The notes under the pieces are model-generated. The model ran no database searches, was not told the DNA's origin, and worked only from the letters and a program-made list of their open reading frames with translations. Below are positions 61,934 to 64,000 of a stretch of DNA of 64,000 nucleotides, one piece after another. Source of the stretch: UBA4782 sp034430215 (GTDB taxonomy: Bacteria; Chloroflexota; Anaerolineae; Anaerolineales; Anaerolineaceae); the NCBI GenBank assembly GCA_034430215.1, contig DAOUFE010000036.1, positions 231,459 through 295,458 on the forward strand, read 5' to 3'. A program made the position numbers and the translations under genes. Position 1 is the stretch's first letter. Each line of letters starts with the position of its first letter.

Positions 61934-63220
61934 ATGAAACTCTTTACTCAAAAGAAAGCATTTTATCTACTCTGGGGCGGTCAATCACTATCGCTGCTCG
62001 GATCCGGCTTGACACGTTTTGCTATCATGGTCTGGGCTTACGAGAACAACGGTTCGGTCACCGATATGGTGTTGCTCCCCTTCTTTGCCTGCCTGACTTT
62101 TATAATTCTCAGCCCGTTCGCGGGGGTGGTGACTGACCGTCGAAGCCGCAAATGGATCATGTTCTTTGCTGATCTCGGATCCGGGCTGGCAACGCTTGGC
62201 TTGCTTCTTTTATTCCTGAATGGCAAACTCGCTTTCTGGCACCTGTACATGGTGGAAGGTCTTTCTGGGGCTTTGGAGGCGTTCCAGTCGCCAGCATTTT
62301 TCTCCTCCATCAGCCTGCTGATACCCAAAGAAGAATACACCCGTTCAAACGCGCTGATTGGTCTGGCGAAATCTACGGTGACAATGATCGCCCCGGCATT
62401 GGCCAGCGTGGTGCTCACCTTTGGCGGAATGAGCCGGGTGATGATCATCGACCTGCTGACCATGCTTCCGGGCATCCTGGCAGTGCTCCTGGTCAGCCTG
62501 CCTAAACCGAAAGAGAGCGAGGATGGGGCACGCGCCAGGGGCAACTTCTGGCACGAATTCCGTTTCGGATTTCGCTATATCTTCAGCCACCCCGGATTGC
62601 GTTCGATCACTTTCATCTTCATTGGCATAAACCTTTTCGCCGGACTCACCTACCTGTCGATCCTGTCACCGATGATCCTCACCCATACAGACGGGAACAA
62701 GATCGCCCTTGGTACCGTTCAAACCGTGATGGGGATCGGAGGCATCCTGGGCGGGCTGATCCTCACGCTGTGGAAGACACCGCGCCGTAAAGCAGCCCTT
62801 TTTGTCTGGTCAACTTTCGGATCATTCCTGTTCTGCGATTTCTTTACTGCAGTCAGCCGCTCGGTTTGGAGCTGGTCGATCGCTGGTTTTCTCTCCGAAC
62901 TGACAATCCCGTTTATCGTCAGTCCGTTCTATTCAATCTGGCAGGAAAAAGTTCCAGGGGATGTGCAGGGACGCGTATTTGCCGTTCGCGAAATGCTTCT
63001 TTCCAGCCCAAGTCCGATAGGATACCTACTTGGTGGGCTGCTGGCTGACAACCTCTTCGAACCCTTCTTTGCCCATTCCAACTTTCTCAGCCCCCTGGTG
63101 GGCTGGGGACCGGGAACGGGCATGTCAGCCATGTTCCTGTTCACGGCTGTGTTAGGCGCGCTGACCGGACTGATGGGCATTCTCAACAAGAATATACACA
63201 AGCTGGATTTGGTTGAGTAA
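61934..63220 (+). CDS. MFS exporter (MFS_3 type), paralogue of the gene at 53350
   Basis: The product is 428 aa with 12 helices. The same motifs occur as in the paralogue: ILSPFAGVVTDRRSRKWIMFFAD in loop 2-3 and WQEKVPGDVQGRVFAVREM in the second half. AAGGAC lies before the ATG. Codon use is clearly more GC-rich than the paralogue and most of the window, with C or G at many third positions. It may have been acquired from another lineage rather than duplicated locally. A perfect 15-bp terminator hairpin follows. Confidence 0.86.
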   Translation: MKLFTQKKAFYLLWGGQSLSLLGSGLTRFAIMVWAYENNGSVTDMVLLPFFACLTFIILSPFAGVVTDRRSRKWIMFFADLGSGLATLGLLLLFLNGKLAFWHLYMVEGLSGALEAFQSPAFFSSISLLIPKEEYTRSNALIGLAKSTVTMIAPALASVVLTFGGMSRVMIIDLLTMLPGILAVLLVSLPKPKESEDGARARGNFWHEFRFGFRYIFSHPGLRSITFIFIGINLFAGLTYLSILSPMILTHTDGNKIALGTVQTVMGIGGILGGLILTLWKTPRRKAALFVWSTFGSFLFCDFFTAVSRSVWSWSIAGFLSELTIPFIVSPFYSIWQEKVPGDVQGRVFAVREMLLSSPSPIGYLLGGLLADNLFEPFFAHSNFLSPLVGWGPGTGMSAMFLFTAVLGALTGLMGILNKNIHKLDLVE

Positions 63221-63232
63221 ACATTCTGTGTC

Positions 63233-63272
63233 AAAAGTTCCCTGAAATTTCAGGGAACTTTTCCTTTTTTCC
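63233..63272 (+). terminator. Rho-independent terminator of the second MFS gene
   Basis: AAAAGTTCCCTGAAA (63233-63247) and TTTCAGGGAACTTTT (63248-63262) are a perfect 15-bp inverted repeat, followed by CCTTTTTTCC. Confidence 0.85.
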
Positions 63273-63303
63273 ACAAAAAAACTTTCACCTTGCTTTAACA
63301 CTG

Positions 63304-63367
63304 CAATGGAGAAATCCTCATCGCAGGCGGGTTTATGGTCGTGGTCTCAGCAAGGAAGATAGGGTGA
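63304..63367 (+). pseudogene. Remnant of the 3' end of the CAP-LysM gene
   Basis: Bases 63304-63327 match 61540-61563 over 24 bases with one mismatch. About 50 bases are then missing. The remainder, read GGFMVVVSARKIG-stop, aligns with the end GGLMVVISAKKKG-stop of the intact gene. It is not translatable as a whole. It shows that a second copy, or a rearranged end, of that gene once lay downstream of the MFS gene. Confidence 0.7.
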
Positions 63368-63595
63368 ACAATAGTTTATTGTGAAAGGGTGATCCCGATC
63401 AATTAAATTTATTCCCAAAATATTATTGCAAGATAGGAGTAATTTAAGTAATTAAAACTAGCTATTCCTATTACTAACTTTAAAAAGTTTAGAAAATAGA
63501 TTTGCTGAATTGATTTTTGTCATTAACAAGAGTATTTTGTCATTGAATATAGATTCATACTTTGTTCCTTTTCATCTTTTTAATTATTTTTACTA

Positions 63596-63886
63596 CTAAA
63601 TAAATGACCAGAAAAAAAAGAACAGAATAATACTAAAAACTAGAAGGAAAGCTGTTCGCGAAAAATCAAAATTGTATAGTGAAAATATTGAGTTCTCAAT
63701 AATTTTTATTAGCGTTGGTAGAAAGAGGTATAAAAGTAAGGCATATAGCGTTAAAAGAATAAAACTATCGAATAAACCTTTCCGCAACCTCTTCAAAAAA
63801 AGTTTTACTTCTTCGGTTCTTGACTTTTCAACGTTGTTTTCATTTAGCAACTTCATAATCTGGGGATATCTAATATCAAATAACAC
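63596..63886 (-). CDS. Small AT-rich membrane protein or gene fragment
   Basis: The product is 96 aa if started at GTG 63886. Two hydrophobic helices (about 40-62 and 72-95) lie after a charged region. The frame stays open 12 codons further upstream, encoding more hydrophobic residues (WLVIVFIFVLFDI), but has no start codon before a TGA. The protein may therefore be the remaining part of a larger gene with a damaged 5' end. No RBS is convincing and no family is recognised. Confidence 0.35.
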   Translation of the reverse strand: MLFDIRYPQIMKLLNENNVEKSRTEEVKLFLKRLRKGLFDSFILLTLYALLLYLFLPTLIKIIENSIFSLYNFDFSRTAFLLVFSIILFFFFWSFI

Positions 63887-64000
63887 AAAAATAAATACTA
63901 TAACTAGCCACCTGACAGTTTGTCATAGACAGGGATAAAAGCAAGCGAGAATTGGGACGAGTTAGATAAATGACGATCACGCATATACAAACCAATGCGA

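Larger units (their letters stand above)
63221..63595. other. Intergenic region: terminator, gene remnant, then AT-rich sequence
   Basis: This 375-base interval contains a terminator at 63233-63272, a degenerate piece of the CAP-LysM gene at 63304-63367 and about 220 bases of AT-rich sequence in which no gene or repeat is evident. Confidence 0.6.

Noticed and set aside
1..64000. CRISPR array, transposase or integrase
   Set aside because: No spaced direct repeats, no IS-type inverted ends and no recombinase motif were seen on reading through; short remnants could have been missed.

Overview
The window looks like a chromosomal segment of a Chloroflexota bacterium, most likely class Anaerolineae. 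That placement is inferred from gene content: RNase J, a PolX-PHP protein, a DUF3417-type glucan phosphorylase, lipoproteins with Thr/Pro-rich linkers, a sortase, an S1C protease next to a CbpA-type DnaJ, and YqeB/YqeC. No rRNA or intact tRNA was seen, so the placement is not proven. Coding density is high, genes often overlap by 4 bases (ATGA), and most starts have a GGAGG-type ribosome binding site.

Layout. 1-10687 is a polysaccharide locus. On the + strand it has a UDP-sugar epimerase (cut by the window edge), a flippase and a GT4 glycosyltransferase. On the - strand an operon-like run holds a WecC-type dehydrogenase, a GT4, a large membrane protein, a methyltransferase, PolX and a lipoprotein gene split by an in-frame stop. 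10990-13699 is a three-gene ABC-2 exporter. 13701-20553 (- strand) holds RNA/protein quality-control genes: D-aminoacyl-tRNA deacylase, RNase J, an orphan DNA methyltransferase, a Vms1/baeRF-like release-factor homologue, an HtrA-like lipoprotein protease and a DnaJ-type co-chaperone. 20935-25262 has a DNPH1-like nucleotide hydrolase, a sortase, a class V aminotransferase and an unusual SRPBCC-PDZ-DinB fusion.

25272-37283 is a second surface-glycan region with GT4, GT2 and large GT-C-like membrane proteins. Within it, 27844-33655 is very AT-rich and looks acquired. 37370-46370 is metabolic: glucan phosphorylase, a UPF0316 protein, an NfeD-type membrane protease, an SH3-domain lipoprotein, PyrD-PyrK, a UMF1 transporter and a PlsC-like acyltransferase. 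46530-48818 carries the YqeC/YqeB pair and a HEAT-repeat protein. 48883-51339 is a sulfide operon (ArsR regulator, sulfide:quinone oxidoreductase, TusE-like and DsrE-like proteins). 51555-57957 has an FMN reductase, AzlCD, an MFS exporter, a lipoprotein, and an ECF sigma factor with a FecR/DUF5666 membrane partner. 58033-64000 is a mixed region with a Lys/Glu-tract protein, DUF493, PilZ, two acetyltransferases, a CAP-LysM protein, a second and more GC-rich MFS paralogue, and a decayed copy of the CAP-LysM 3' end.

The least explained signals are: (i) two intergenic elements with the same architecture (perfect stem, 7-nt loop, 5-nt spacer, AAGGAGGAGA) but unrelated stem sequences, one followed by a 7-codon ORF enclosed by a second hairpin; (ii) a PolX whose third catalytic Asp is Gln while the PHP nuclease site is intact; (iii) the SRPBCC-PDZ-DinB fusion; (iv) the sulfide operon with a single-cysteine TusE-like protein. 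None is shown to be a new system; each is a lead with a stated test.
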